From: Streptomyces sp. A2-16
GTDB taxonomy: Bacteria; Actinomycetota; Actinomycetes; Streptomycetales; Streptomycetaceae
Assembly (NCBI RefSeq): GCF_018128905.1
Contig: NZ_CP063808.1
Location: 7,750,001 to 7,814,000 of the forward strand
Length of the DNA: 64,000 nt
Reading direction: 5' to 3'
Shown: piece by piece, positions 19,665 to 26,833 of the stretch
How the letters are laid out: each line of letters starts with the position of its first letter
How positions within the stretch are numbered: position 1 is the stretch's first letter
Notes under the pieces: model-generated
Seen by the model: only the letters and a program-made list of their open reading frames with translations
What the model was told of the DNA's origin: nothing
Databases searched by the model: none
Made by a program: the position numbers and the translations under genes

Positions 19665-20041
19665 TGCGGGTCTCGCTCTCCCTGACGGTGTTCGGTGCTG
19701 CTGTTCGTACTGGGTGCCGTGCGGGGTCCGCCGCCGAGGCTCGAGGCCGGCTCGGGCGGTGGGGTGGGGCTCAGGGGTACGGATGGCCGGTGCGGCGGGC
19801 CGGCTGTCCTGGCCGGTGGCGAGGACGGCACCGGCGGTGCGGTGACCGGACGGGAAGGACGCTCACGGCGTCGGCCGGGTCAAGGTAGACGGGTTGACGG
19901 CGTCTGCACTTTTCGTCCCCCTCGTACTGAACGTCACCCATACGGCCTGCGCATTGCACCCTACATCCGTACCCCCATCGACCCCGTGCCGTATACCCTT
20001 GCGCACCGTCCGTGCGGACCGTCCCCGTCCCGCCGTGAGCT
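19665..20041. other. Intergenic gap upstream of pglY
   Basis: These 377 bp separate the NLR-like gene stop from the pglY start, both on the minus strand. No convincing ORF, RNA or long inverted repeat was seen. The pglYZ promoter is expected here, but no -10/-35 pair stands out. Confidence 0.5.
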
Positions 20042-22177
20042 CTACGGCCGCCATCGCCCCGACCGGTAGGCGTCCAGCAGTTTGCGGCTCGCGACCGTGA
20101 AGGGGTGTTCGGGGCCCAGGCCGCGTTCCCGCCGTTCGACGACGTCGCTCATCAGCGCGATCCCCTCGTCCACCTGTCCGAGCGCGGCCCGGGTCCGGGA
20201 GAGGAGTTGCCGGGCGGCGAGCACGATCGGGTACTCGGGCCCGAAGCGCCGCACATACGTCTCGGCGACCCGTCGGATCTCCCGGTCGGCCTCGTCGAAG
20301 CGGCCCAGGAGGTACAGCGCCCACGCGTGGTTGTGTCGGGCGCCCAGTGTCACGGTGTGGTCGGGGCCGAGGGACCGATCGCATTCCGACGGCAGCGCGA
20401 GCAGTGTGCCGCCTTCCTCGGTGACCACTTCGGCGGCTGGAAGCGTCTCCAGCAGGCTGGCGCGGGCCCGAAGGGTCAACGGATGCGTGGGGCCCAGCGC
20501 CGAGCGCCGCCCGGCGACGCTTTCCCGCAGCAGGGCGACGGATTCCTCGCGTCTGCCGAGGTTCGCCAGCACGAGCTGGAGACCATAGCCGCTGTCCGTG
20601 GTGTCGGGGTCGTCGGCACCGAACAAGCGCTCCTGGGCGTCCCGGACCGCGCGAAGCGCCGCTTCGGCTTCGGCGTACCTGCCCAGCCGGAACAGTGCCC
20701 GCCCTGCCCTGGAACGGGCGGCGAGAACGGTACGGTGCTCCGCGCCGAGGAGTCCCTCTGCCAGGTCCGCCGCGCTTCGGGCGGTCTCCCAGGCGGAGAG
20801 GTAGTCACCGGTCCGGTGCAGGGCGACCGACAACCGCGTCGCGACGGCCAGGGCGTCGGCGGCGGACGGCCCGCCGATGTGCCGCAGCAGGGCCAGTGCG
20901 TGAGGTACCAGCAGGCGCAGTCGCGGATCGTGCGGACCCGCGTCGGGTACGCCGGGCACGGCCGCGTCGAGCAGTCGGACGGCTGTCGTGTCGAGGGCGG
21001 TCACCAGCTCCGCCGGGGTGGCCGCCGAGACGCTGTCGAGCAGGATCCCGTGACTCTGTACGCAGCGCGTGCCGGCGGCGTCGACCAGTTCGGACAGGGA
21101 CTGGTCGAGGAGGGCCCTGAGGGCTGTCTCGGTCCGAGCACGAGGCAGTACGGCGCCGATGCCGGCATGGTTGAGCAGGGTCAGCGGCAGCGGCTCGGCG
21201 GCGAACCGTGCGAGCAGTCTGAGCAGGGCCGCCGCTTCGGACAGTCCGCGCGCCTCGAACGCGTCGAGGGTCAGCTGCCAGGTCAGGCCGACCAGATGAC
21301 GGGGGTCCGCTTCGGACAGCGCGTCGGCTCCCCGGTCGATCAGCCGGACCCGTTCGTCTCCGTCGAGCTGGTCCCCGTAGGCGTCCATCGTCCAGGGGTC
21401 GATGACCTGGTGGGAGAGGAAGCCGCCCGCCAGAGTGAGGGCGAGGGGCAGCCGGCCGAGCCGGTCCGCCACCCGCGCCGCCTGCTCCGTCGTACCGCTG
21501 TGCGGGGCGAGATCGCGCAGTACGAGCGCGGCGTCCTCGCGGGGCAGTACGCCGATGTACTGCAGCTCGGCGCCCGGCCACCACCGGGCCGCCGCGCGCC
21601 GTGTGGTCACCAGGACGGTGCCGCGCGGGCTGGTGCGCAGCCAGTTGCCGTCCCGCAGGATCTCGGGCTCGTCGGTGTTGTCCAGGACCAGTAACCAGGG
21701 TTCGGCGGAACGGTCGAGATACGTCCAGACGAGATCGGCGGCGGGTCTGAGGCCGTTGCGTGCGGCGAGCAGTTCGCCGTCGCCCGCCCCTCGGTCGGCG
21801 GCGACGGCGAGCATGCCGGCGCGCAGGCTCGCACGGTCGGAGGCGTTGACCCACAGGCCCACCCGGCCCTGCGCTCCGGTGACCTCCTGGAACAGGGCGC
21901 AGGCGACCGCCGTCTTGCCCGAGCCGCCCATGCCGTACAGCACGTAGACCTGGCCGCCGCGCTCCGCCTCGACGCTCGCCCACAGGCGTTCCATCACCTC
22001 GCTGCGGTCGCGGAGCGCGACGGGGGGCCGGCCGACCGCCGGGCGTCGCACCGAGTCCGGTCCGCCGTGCGCCGGCCCGTCACCGCCGTAGTGGTGGTGT
22101 TCGCTGATGTGCTGGTCGCCCCGCGACTGGTAGACACGTCCATGGTCCTCGGCGTGGCCGTCCGTCCCGCCCGTCAT
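20042..22177 (-). CDS. NLR-like NB-ARC/TPR STAND protein with N-terminal VYQ-DQHI motif
   Basis: A 711-residue protein. A short motif 'RVYQSRGDQHISE' at residues 14-26 is followed by a His/Gly-rich linker. The NB-ARC ATPase has Walker A GMGGSGKT (82-89), Walker B 'LLVLDNTDE' (about 162-170), a sensor 'TVLVTTRR' and a GLPLAL-like 'RLPLALTLAGG'. The C-terminal 260 residues are tetratricopeptide repeats (for example 'GRYAEAEAALR', 'GRFDEADREI') that would sense a ligand. This is the layout of bacterial NLR/STAND signalling proteins. Its ATG overlaps the stop of the upstream small gene by 4 bases, and that gene ends with the same short motif. Inference: the motif couples the sensor to its partner, as with BASS amyloid-signalling motifs. 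Confidence 0.9.
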   Translation of the reverse strand: MTGGTDGHAEDHGRVYQSRGDQHISEHHHYGGDGPAHGGPDSVRRPAVGRPPVALRDRSEVMERLWASVEAERGGQVYVLYGMGGSGKTAVACALFQEVTGAQGRVGLWVNASDRASLRAGMLAVAADRGAGDGELLAARNGLRPAADLVWTYLDRSAEPWLLVLDNTDEPEILRDGNWLRTSPRGTVLVTTRRAAARWWPGAELQYIGVLPREDAALVLRDLAPHSGTTEQAARVADRLGRLPLALTLAGGFLSHQVIDPWTMDAYGDQLDGDERVRLIDRGADALSEADPRHLVGLTWQLTLDAFEARGLSEAAALLRLLARFAAEPLPLTLLNHAGIGAVLPRARTETALRALLDQSLSELVDAAGTRCVQSHGILLDSVSAATPAELVTALDTTAVRLLDAAVPGVPDAGPHDPRLRLLVPHALALLRHIGGPSAADALAVATRLSVALHRTGDYLSAWETARSAADLAEGLLGAEHRTVLAARSRAGRALFRLGRYAEAEAALRAVRDAQERLFGADDPDTTDSGYGLQLVLANLGRREESVALLRESVAGRRSALGPTHPLTLRARASLLETLPAAEVVTEEGGTLLALPSECDRSLGPDHTVTLGARHNHAWALYLLGRFDEADREIRRVAETYVRRFGPEYPIVLAARQLLSRTRAALGQVDEGIALMSDVVERRERGLGPEHPFTVASRKLLDAYRSGRWRP

Positions 22178-22584
22178 CGCTCTGCGATGTGCTGGTCACG
22201 TCCCGCTTGGTAGACCCGGGCCTGACCGGACGCGGTGGCGTGCTGGGTGATCTGCCGGGCAGCCGAGCCATCGGGATCGAGTTGGTCCAGCAGTGCGCGC
22301 AGTTCCTCTACGGCGGCGGGCCGGGCGACGAGAAGCCGCCGCACCAACCCCTGCCACTGAAGGCGCAGTTCGTCCAGGGTCTCCTGGTCGTCCGCCGCCA
22401 CGGCGGCCAGCATGTCCTCACGGCCGGCCTCTAACTCGGCGGCAACGGTCTCGGCTCGCTCGGGTTGCGTCCGGCGCCAGAGCTGTGTGATCCCGTCACG
22501 CACACGGTGCCAGGCATCGGTCGCCATCAACGTGACCAAGGTGGCCCCCGCGCTCTGTGCGAGCACGGTCACTTCTGGGTCCAC
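22174..22584 (-). CDS. Small helical protein with C-terminal VYQ-DQHI motif, candidate NLR effector
   Basis: GTG at 22584 is chosen because GGAGGGG lies 5 bases upstream and the family typically begins V/M-DPE; the frame is open to 22620. The product is 136 residues: a helical domain (about 1-105, 'TLVTLMATDAWHRVRDGITQLW'), a Gly/Ala linker and a terminal 'RVYQAGRDQHIAER' ending at the stop. The same motif begins the downstream NB-ARC protein (RVYQ-x3-DQHI-x-E). Similar helical-domain plus motif proteins (Bell-domain/BASS pairs) have been described next to bacterial NLRs as putative membrane-active effectors. The effector role is inferred; no transmembrane segment is obvious. Confidence 0.7.
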   Translation of the reverse strand: MDPEVTVLAQSAGATLVTLMATDAWHRVRDGITQLWRRTQPERAETVAAELEAGREDMLAAVAADDQETLDELRLQWQGLVRRLLVARPAAVEELRALLDQLDPDGSAARQITQHATASGQARVYQAGRDQHIAER

Positions 22585-22805
22585 AGCCGCCCCTCCGTTC
22601 ACCCGATTATCCGACAGCACAGATGGGAAGTGTCACCTGTCAGGCATGGCGTGTTTTTCCTTCCGATCATTATCATTCCAGCCCTGAGCGACACGAGACA
22701 AGGAGGAATCAATCCTCGCCATTACCCCTTCGGGCAGGTTCTAACACATGGTCAGACGGGTAAGTTGCACGCTACAGTGAGACATCCCGATCGATCGAGG
22801 GGGCG

Positions 22806-23081
22806 ATGGGAATGGCCAGGCCATGGGAAGCAGATCCGGACACAGGTTTCAAACAGCGCCTGGGAAAAACTCCCCAGGAGCTCGGAAACACAACCGGCAC
22901 TCCCGACTGTCCGGACATCTGGGAACTCACCAACGGTGACATCGCTGTCATCGGCCGAGACCTGACCCAGTCTCTTGGCAGGAACCTCCCCGACGGGGTC
23001 TCGATCGGGTCGGACGAACGCCTCGTGGTCATCCCCAGGAACATGCTCATCGCGGCGAAGCCGGACATCCCAAATGTTTGA
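22806..23081 (+). CDS. Hypothetical protein, partner of the DUF6879 gene
   Basis: A 91-residue protein, not recognised beyond being a Streptomyces small protein often upstream of a DUF6879 gene. It has a hydrophilic N-terminus and a central 'IWELTNGDIAVIGRDLT' strand-rich segment ending 'LVVIPRNML', consistent with a small beta fold. An RBS-like GAGGGGG is just upstream; ATG at 22806 or 22812. It overlaps the next gene by 8 bases, so the two are co-translated. Confidence 0.7.
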   Translation: MGMARPWEADPDTGFKQRLGKTPQELGNTTGTPDCPDIWELTNGDIAVIGRDLTQSLGRNLPDGVSIGSDERLVVIPRNMLIAAKPDIPNV

Positions 23082-23712
23082 CTCCTTCCGCACCGGCACC
23101 TCCGAACGCCTGGACCGCCCCGCCTACCACGCGGACTTAGGCCGGGTCTACTCCAGCGGGATCGGCTTCCTCAACAAGCTCGAGCGAGGCCAGCACTTCA
23201 AGGAGCGCGGCTTCCCGAGCTGGGAGGCCTTCGCCGACGGCGACTGGGAGAGGGCCCTGTCCCTGGCCGACGAGAGGCGCGAGGACTACGCCAAAGAACT
23301 CCGCCAGGCGTCGCGACTGGGCGTCACGCAACGCCGCCTTCGTGTCGTGGAATTCCCGATCACACCGTATGTGCAATGGGAGTTGTTCGTCCTGCGCGTA
23401 CGCGTGGATGTGGGCGACGACATCAAGGTCCTCGACGCTCGCGATATTTCGCACATCGAGCGGACTCGCCCAGTTCCAGAGGTAGTGATTCTCGGCGATG
23501 TAGTCATGTACGAGGTCGTTTACGACGAGGACGGAAATGCGGCCGGAGCCAACCGTTACACCGACCGCTCACTGATCCGGGAGACGAACGCCGGATTCGA
23601 TGCGCTTTATGAGCGCGGTGAGGAATTCCGCGATTTCTTCGACCGGGAGATCGTCCCCCTGGCCCCGCCCCGGGTGTCCGGTGCTCCGACGGGTGTTCGC
23701 GGTTCGCGGTGA
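23074..23712 (+). CDS. DUF6879 family protein
   Basis: The ATG at 23074 sits inside the end of the previous gene (8-base overlap) and begins 'MFDSFRTGTSERLD', giving 212 residues; upstream in-frame sequence is the out-of-frame shadow of the first gene. Family features are 'RLRVVEFPITPYVQWELF' and a conserved 'GDVVMYEVVYDEDG'. Function is unknown. In actinomycetes these genes commonly accompany XRE/DUF397 regulators and small partners, as here. The protein is soluble with no membrane segment. It is convergent with the EcsC-like gene. Confidence 0.85.
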   Translation: MFDSFRTGTSERLDRPAYHADLGRVYSSGIGFLNKLERGQHFKERGFPSWEAFADGDWERALSLADERREDYAKELRQASRLGVTQRRLRVVEFPITPYVQWELFVLRVRVDVGDDIKVLDARDISHIERTRPVPEVVILGDVVMYEVVYDEDGNAAGANRYTDRSLIRETNAGFDALYERGEEFRDFFDREIVPLAPPRVSGAPTGVRGSR

Positions 23713-23828
23713 TCAGCGGAGCGGGATGACGAGCGAGCCCTCATGCCAACAGATCACCGCGCCCGGCGATGACAAGAACGCTCGCGGCATCGGCCGCCCC
23801 TTCGGGGGTGAGGAGTGCGCTCGCGGTG

Positions 23829-24704
23829 TCAGGACTGGGGTTCCTCCAGCTTGATGGCAGTGTCGTCTGCGCCGTGCTGGTCGGCGTGTGCTGTGGCGAA
23901 AGGCTCGTGGTCTTCCACGACTTCACCGTCCACGACTTCCCCATCCATCACTCGGTTTGACGGCTCCGCCAGCGGCAGGCTGGCGAGGTGTTTCTTGAGC
24001 CTCTTGGCCATCGGGAGGTAGGTCGCAAGAGTGAGCCCGCCGGAGACCACGGCGCCGACGAGAGGGATGGCCTTCGAGACGGCCTTCGCGAAGGACTGCT
24101 TCGTCATCTGGACGCCGAGGTAAGCCGCGACCTTTTTCACCATCGGGTAGACGACACCCTGGGTGAGTGCCTTCTGGGGCAACTTCTTGGCGACCTGCTT
24201 CGACATCATCCCGGCGACCTTCCCCACAGCGGCGTTCGCCGACTGGGTTCCGAACATCACGCCGAAGAACAGCGTGAGCACCCCCATGGTCGCGTCATCG
24301 ACGTCATCGCCGTCGTCGGAGAACAGATCGGGCCAGCTGTAGAGGTAGGCGAGTTTCTGCGCGATACGCACCATGTGGCCGAAGTACTGGGCCACGTCGG
24401 CGGGCACGGTGGCGGGAAGGGCGAGCACGCCGGGGATCCCGGCAGCGGCGGAGAGAGCGCTGACCTTGCCGGTTTCGAAGCGGATGGAGTCGTTGGCCAC
24501 CTTGTCGAGAACCTCAACAGGGATGCCCGCCGCGGCAGGGGTCTCTTCTATCGCCCTCCGGATGGCGTCCTCGGAGCAGTGACGAGCCAGCGCACTTCGA
24601 AGGTACGTCTCCCTGTTGATGCGTACACCGGGAAGCTTCGCTGCCGCCAGCAGCACCGCGGAGAAGCGCGACTCGGGGTTCTCGATGCCTTTGCCCTGTT
24701 TCAT
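23829..24704 (-). CDS. EcsC-like protein
   Basis: A 291-residue protein. The middle has 'PGVLALPATVPADVAQYF' followed by 'IAQKLAYLYSWPDL', resembling the EcsC-family core. A C-terminal Gly-rich hydrophobic stretch 'AIPLVGAVVSGGLTLATYLP' could contact a membrane, and the last 50 residues are acidic. Function is unknown. It stands alone, convergent with the DUF6879 pair and 307 bp from the DUF397 gene. The family assignment is by pattern and moderately sure. Confidence 0.65.
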   Translation of the reverse strand: MKQGKGIENPESRFSAVLLAAAKLPGVRINRETYLRSALARHCSEDAIRRAIEETPAAAGIPVEVLDKVANDSIRFETGKVSALSAAAGIPGVLALPATVPADVAQYFGHMVRIAQKLAYLYSWPDLFSDDGDDVDDATMGVLTLFFGVMFGTQSANAAVGKVAGMMSKQVAKKLPQKALTQGVVYPMVKKVAAYLGVQMTKQSFAKAVSKAIPLVGAVVSGGLTLATYLPMAKRLKKHLASLPLAEPSNRVMDGEVVDGEVVEDHEPFATAHADQHGADDTAIKLEEPQS

Positions 24705-25011
24705 AGCAGGAACTTACAGTAGCGCCGCACTCCAAGGGCCGGACTTCGTATGCCCAGTTGTGGCCTCCTGATGTGGGTGACGGTGGCGTGTGGGCTGGGT
24801 CCATCACGATGTAGATCGTCACCCGGGAAGGCGACCGCCGTCGCGAACCGCGTGTCTCTGGGCGGACGTTGATCGCCGTGGCAGCCAGCGCCGACGCGGC
24901 ACCCGGCGAGCAGGGCGGGAGGACTGCTGAAGGTGCTGCGCAGGCGGATATGCGCAGGGCCCTCGGCAAGCACATGCCTACCGGAAGGCCCTGTCATCGG
25001 CGCCATCCCTG
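24705..25011. other. Intergenic gap
   Basis: These 307 bp lie between the DUF397 stop and the EcsC-like start. An open minus-strand frame crosses it (24701-25135) but overlaps the DUF397 gene and shows no family signature. No RNA gene or strong repeat was seen. It should contain the EcsC-like gene's promoter. Confidence 0.5.
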
Positions 25012-25215
25012 TCAGAGTGCCGCGAACTCGACGAATGCGGTCCACGCCGTGGGTTCTACGGCGAGTGCGGCGCGGGTTGTGTCCTTCGAGTCGCGGACGT
25101 GTACGGCACCTATACCAGCCGCGACCTCGACGCACTGGCCACCGTCACCAGCGCTGTAGCTGCTCTTGAACCATGCCAGTGCATCAGTGTCCGGCCCTGT
25201 CTTATCCCCGCTCAT
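25012..25215 (-). CDS. DUF397 small regulatory partner
   Basis: A 67-residue protein with the DUF397 signature 'WFKSSYSAGDGGQCVEVA' and 'VHVRDSKDT'. DUF397 proteins act with XRE/DUF5753 regulators in Streptomyces, in toxin-antitoxin-like or developmental control pairs. Its start overlaps the regulator's stop by 4 bases, so the two form one operon. Confidence 0.92.
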   Translation of the reverse strand: MSGDKTGPDTDALAWFKSSYSAGDGGQCVEVAAGIGAVHVRDSKDTTRAALAVEPTAWTAFVEFAAL

Positions 25216-26042
25216 CTCTCTCCCAGCAACTTTTCGATCAACGCCAGCGATTCTGTCGGAGTGTGGGCCTGCGCCCGAAGGATCCCGTACGTACGCTCAA
25301 GCTCCCGCACCTTGGGACGCTCTGTGTGCACACGGCTGTCGCCTTGCACCTCCGTGTACGCGATCCTGCGCCCATCCTTGGCTTCCATCAAGGTGAACGG
25401 TCCAGCGAGTCCCGCATGTTCCTGGCGGGACAACGGCATCACCTGGATTACCACGTTGCGCTTCTCCGCCATCAGCATGAGGTGCTCCAACTGGCCTCGC
25501 CAGACAGCCTCTCCGCCGAGCGGCCGGAGCAGGACAGCCTCCTCGATCACAAAACTCAGATGCGGCGCAGGGTGTCGGGAGAAGATCTCCTGCCGTGCCA
25601 GTCGTGCGGTTACTCGCTGCTCCATGAGCGCTTCGTCCAACAACGGCTGCCACATGGCGAACACCGCTCGCGCGTACTCCACCGTCTGCAACAGCCCGTT
25701 GACCAACTGAGTGTCATACACCTGCAGCTCGACGGCCTCGGACTCCAACTTGGCCGCATCCCGGAAGAACGCCGGATACTGAGCCCGAGCCACCTCCTCC
25801 TTGCTCGCTCTCAACACCCCACCCGCGTCCAGCACTTCATCAGCTCGGTCGATGAACTTCGGCGGCGGGATACGTCTCCCCTGCTCGAACGACGCGATCG
25901 TCGAGGCCGAGTACCCGGTCAGCGACCCGAGCCTCGCGCGGTCCACACCCGCCCGCTCCCGGAACAGCTTCAACTGCCGCCCGAACACGCACAACATGCC
26001 CGTCCCGACGTCGTACTCCGGCTGCTGAACCTCGTCGTCCAC
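25212..26042 (-). CDS. XRE-family regulator with DUF5753 domain
   Basis: A 276-residue protein. The N-terminal helix-turn-helix (about residues 18-75, 'RERAGVDRARLGSLTGYSAS' followed by 'TIASFEQGRR') is XRE-type. The DUF5753 domain (about 95-265) has 'VYDTQLVNGLLQTVEYARA' and 'LEHLMLMAEKRNVVIQV'. It is a DNA-binding regulator, coupled to DUF397 downstream and divergent from an ATPase of the anti-sigma type, a set seen many times in Streptomyces genomes. It may control the surrounding accessory genes; its targets cannot be read from the sequence. Confidence 0.93.
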   Translation of the reverse strand: MDDEVQQPEYDVGTGMLCVFGRQLKLFRERAGVDRARLGSLTGYSASTIASFEQGRRIPPPKFIDRADEVLDAGGVLRASKEEVARAQYPAFFRDAAKLESEAVELQVYDTQLVNGLLQTVEYARAVFAMWQPLLDEALMEQRVTARLARQEIFSRHPAPHLSFVIEEAVLLRPLGGEAVWRGQLEHLMLMAEKRNVVIQVMPLSRQEHAGLAGPFTLMEAKDGRRIAYTEVQGDSRVHTERPKVRELERTYGILRAQAHTPTESLALIEKLLGER

Positions 26043-26218
26043 GCCGCAGCTCCTCCCGTACGACCATCACGGTCACCGGACACCGCCCACCCAACGCGCG
26101 GCCCGGCAACCAATCACGTCCAACACCACGTACAAGCGCACCGCCCACGCGTACAGCCCGCACCCGTCAGCGCATCGCTCCTGTTCAACGCTACTCAGAG
26201 TTCGCAACCATTGACCGT

Positions 26219-26833
26219 ATGAAGTCACCAACTCCCCCGAACGGGCATATGCCACAGCACCTGGCGCCCGAACGCGAGTTCACCATGCAGTTCACCTCAA
26301 CCCCACGCGGTGCTCGCCTCGCCCGCCGACTCGTCTCGCACCGCCTGAACGACTGGGGCCACCCCTACACGACCCCGGTCAACGAGAAGCTCACCCTCAT
26401 CACGGCCGAACTCACCGCCAACGCCGTACGCCACGGCCACGTCCCCGGCCGGGACTTCCATGTCCAACTCACCCTGACCGAGGACACGTTCCGTGTCGAG
26501 GTGACCGACACCCGCGCCGAGAAACAGCCCCCATCAACTCCCCCGGCCCCCGACTCCACATCCGAGTCCGGCCGCGGCCTTCACCTCGTCGCAGCGCTCG
26601 CGGACAACTGGGGCCTCACGCCCCGCCCAGCTGCCCCCGGCAAGACCGTCTGGGCCGAGCTGCGCGTACCGAACGGAGGCCACCCGCCCACGCACCCAGT
26701 GGCCCTTCGTCCGGCAGACTCGGCATCAGCGCACGGGCACAACACCGAGTCATTTCCGGCTACTTCTTCACGGCAGCACGACGGCCTCGAGTTGCGGCCT
26801 GAGGACGCCAGTTACGGAGGTCGTCGTCGGTGA
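26219..26833 (+). CDS. Histidine-kinase-like ATP-binding protein (anti-sigma type)
   Basis: A 204-residue protein with a GHKL ATPase fold: N-box 'ELTANAVRHG' (about residue 64) and a G-box 'ESGRGLHLVAALADNWG' (about 118-135). No phospho-acceptor domain is present, so it resembles RsbW/SpoIIAB-type ATPases paired with XRE/DUF397 genes in Streptomyces. ATGs at 26219, 26249 and 26285 are possible; the core begins 'MQFTSTPRGARLARR'. Its last 25 codons run antisense into the 3' end of pglX (74-bp convergent overlap), and that tail is low-complexity. Confidence 0.85.
   Translation: MKSPTPPNGHMPQHLAPEREFTMQFTSTPRGARLARRLVSHRLNDWGHPYTTPVNEKLTLITAELTANAVRHGHVPGRDFHVQLTLTEDTFRVEVTDTRAEKQPPSTPPAPDSTSESGRGLHLVAALADNWGLTPRPAAPGKTVWAELRVPNGGHPPTHPVALRPADSASAHGHNTESFPATSSRQHDGLELRPEDASYGGRRR

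Noticed and set aside
24701..25135. 144-codon minus-strand frame overlapping DUF397
   Set aside because: It overlaps a confident DUF397 gene, is Arg-rich, and has no recognisable motif or RBS.
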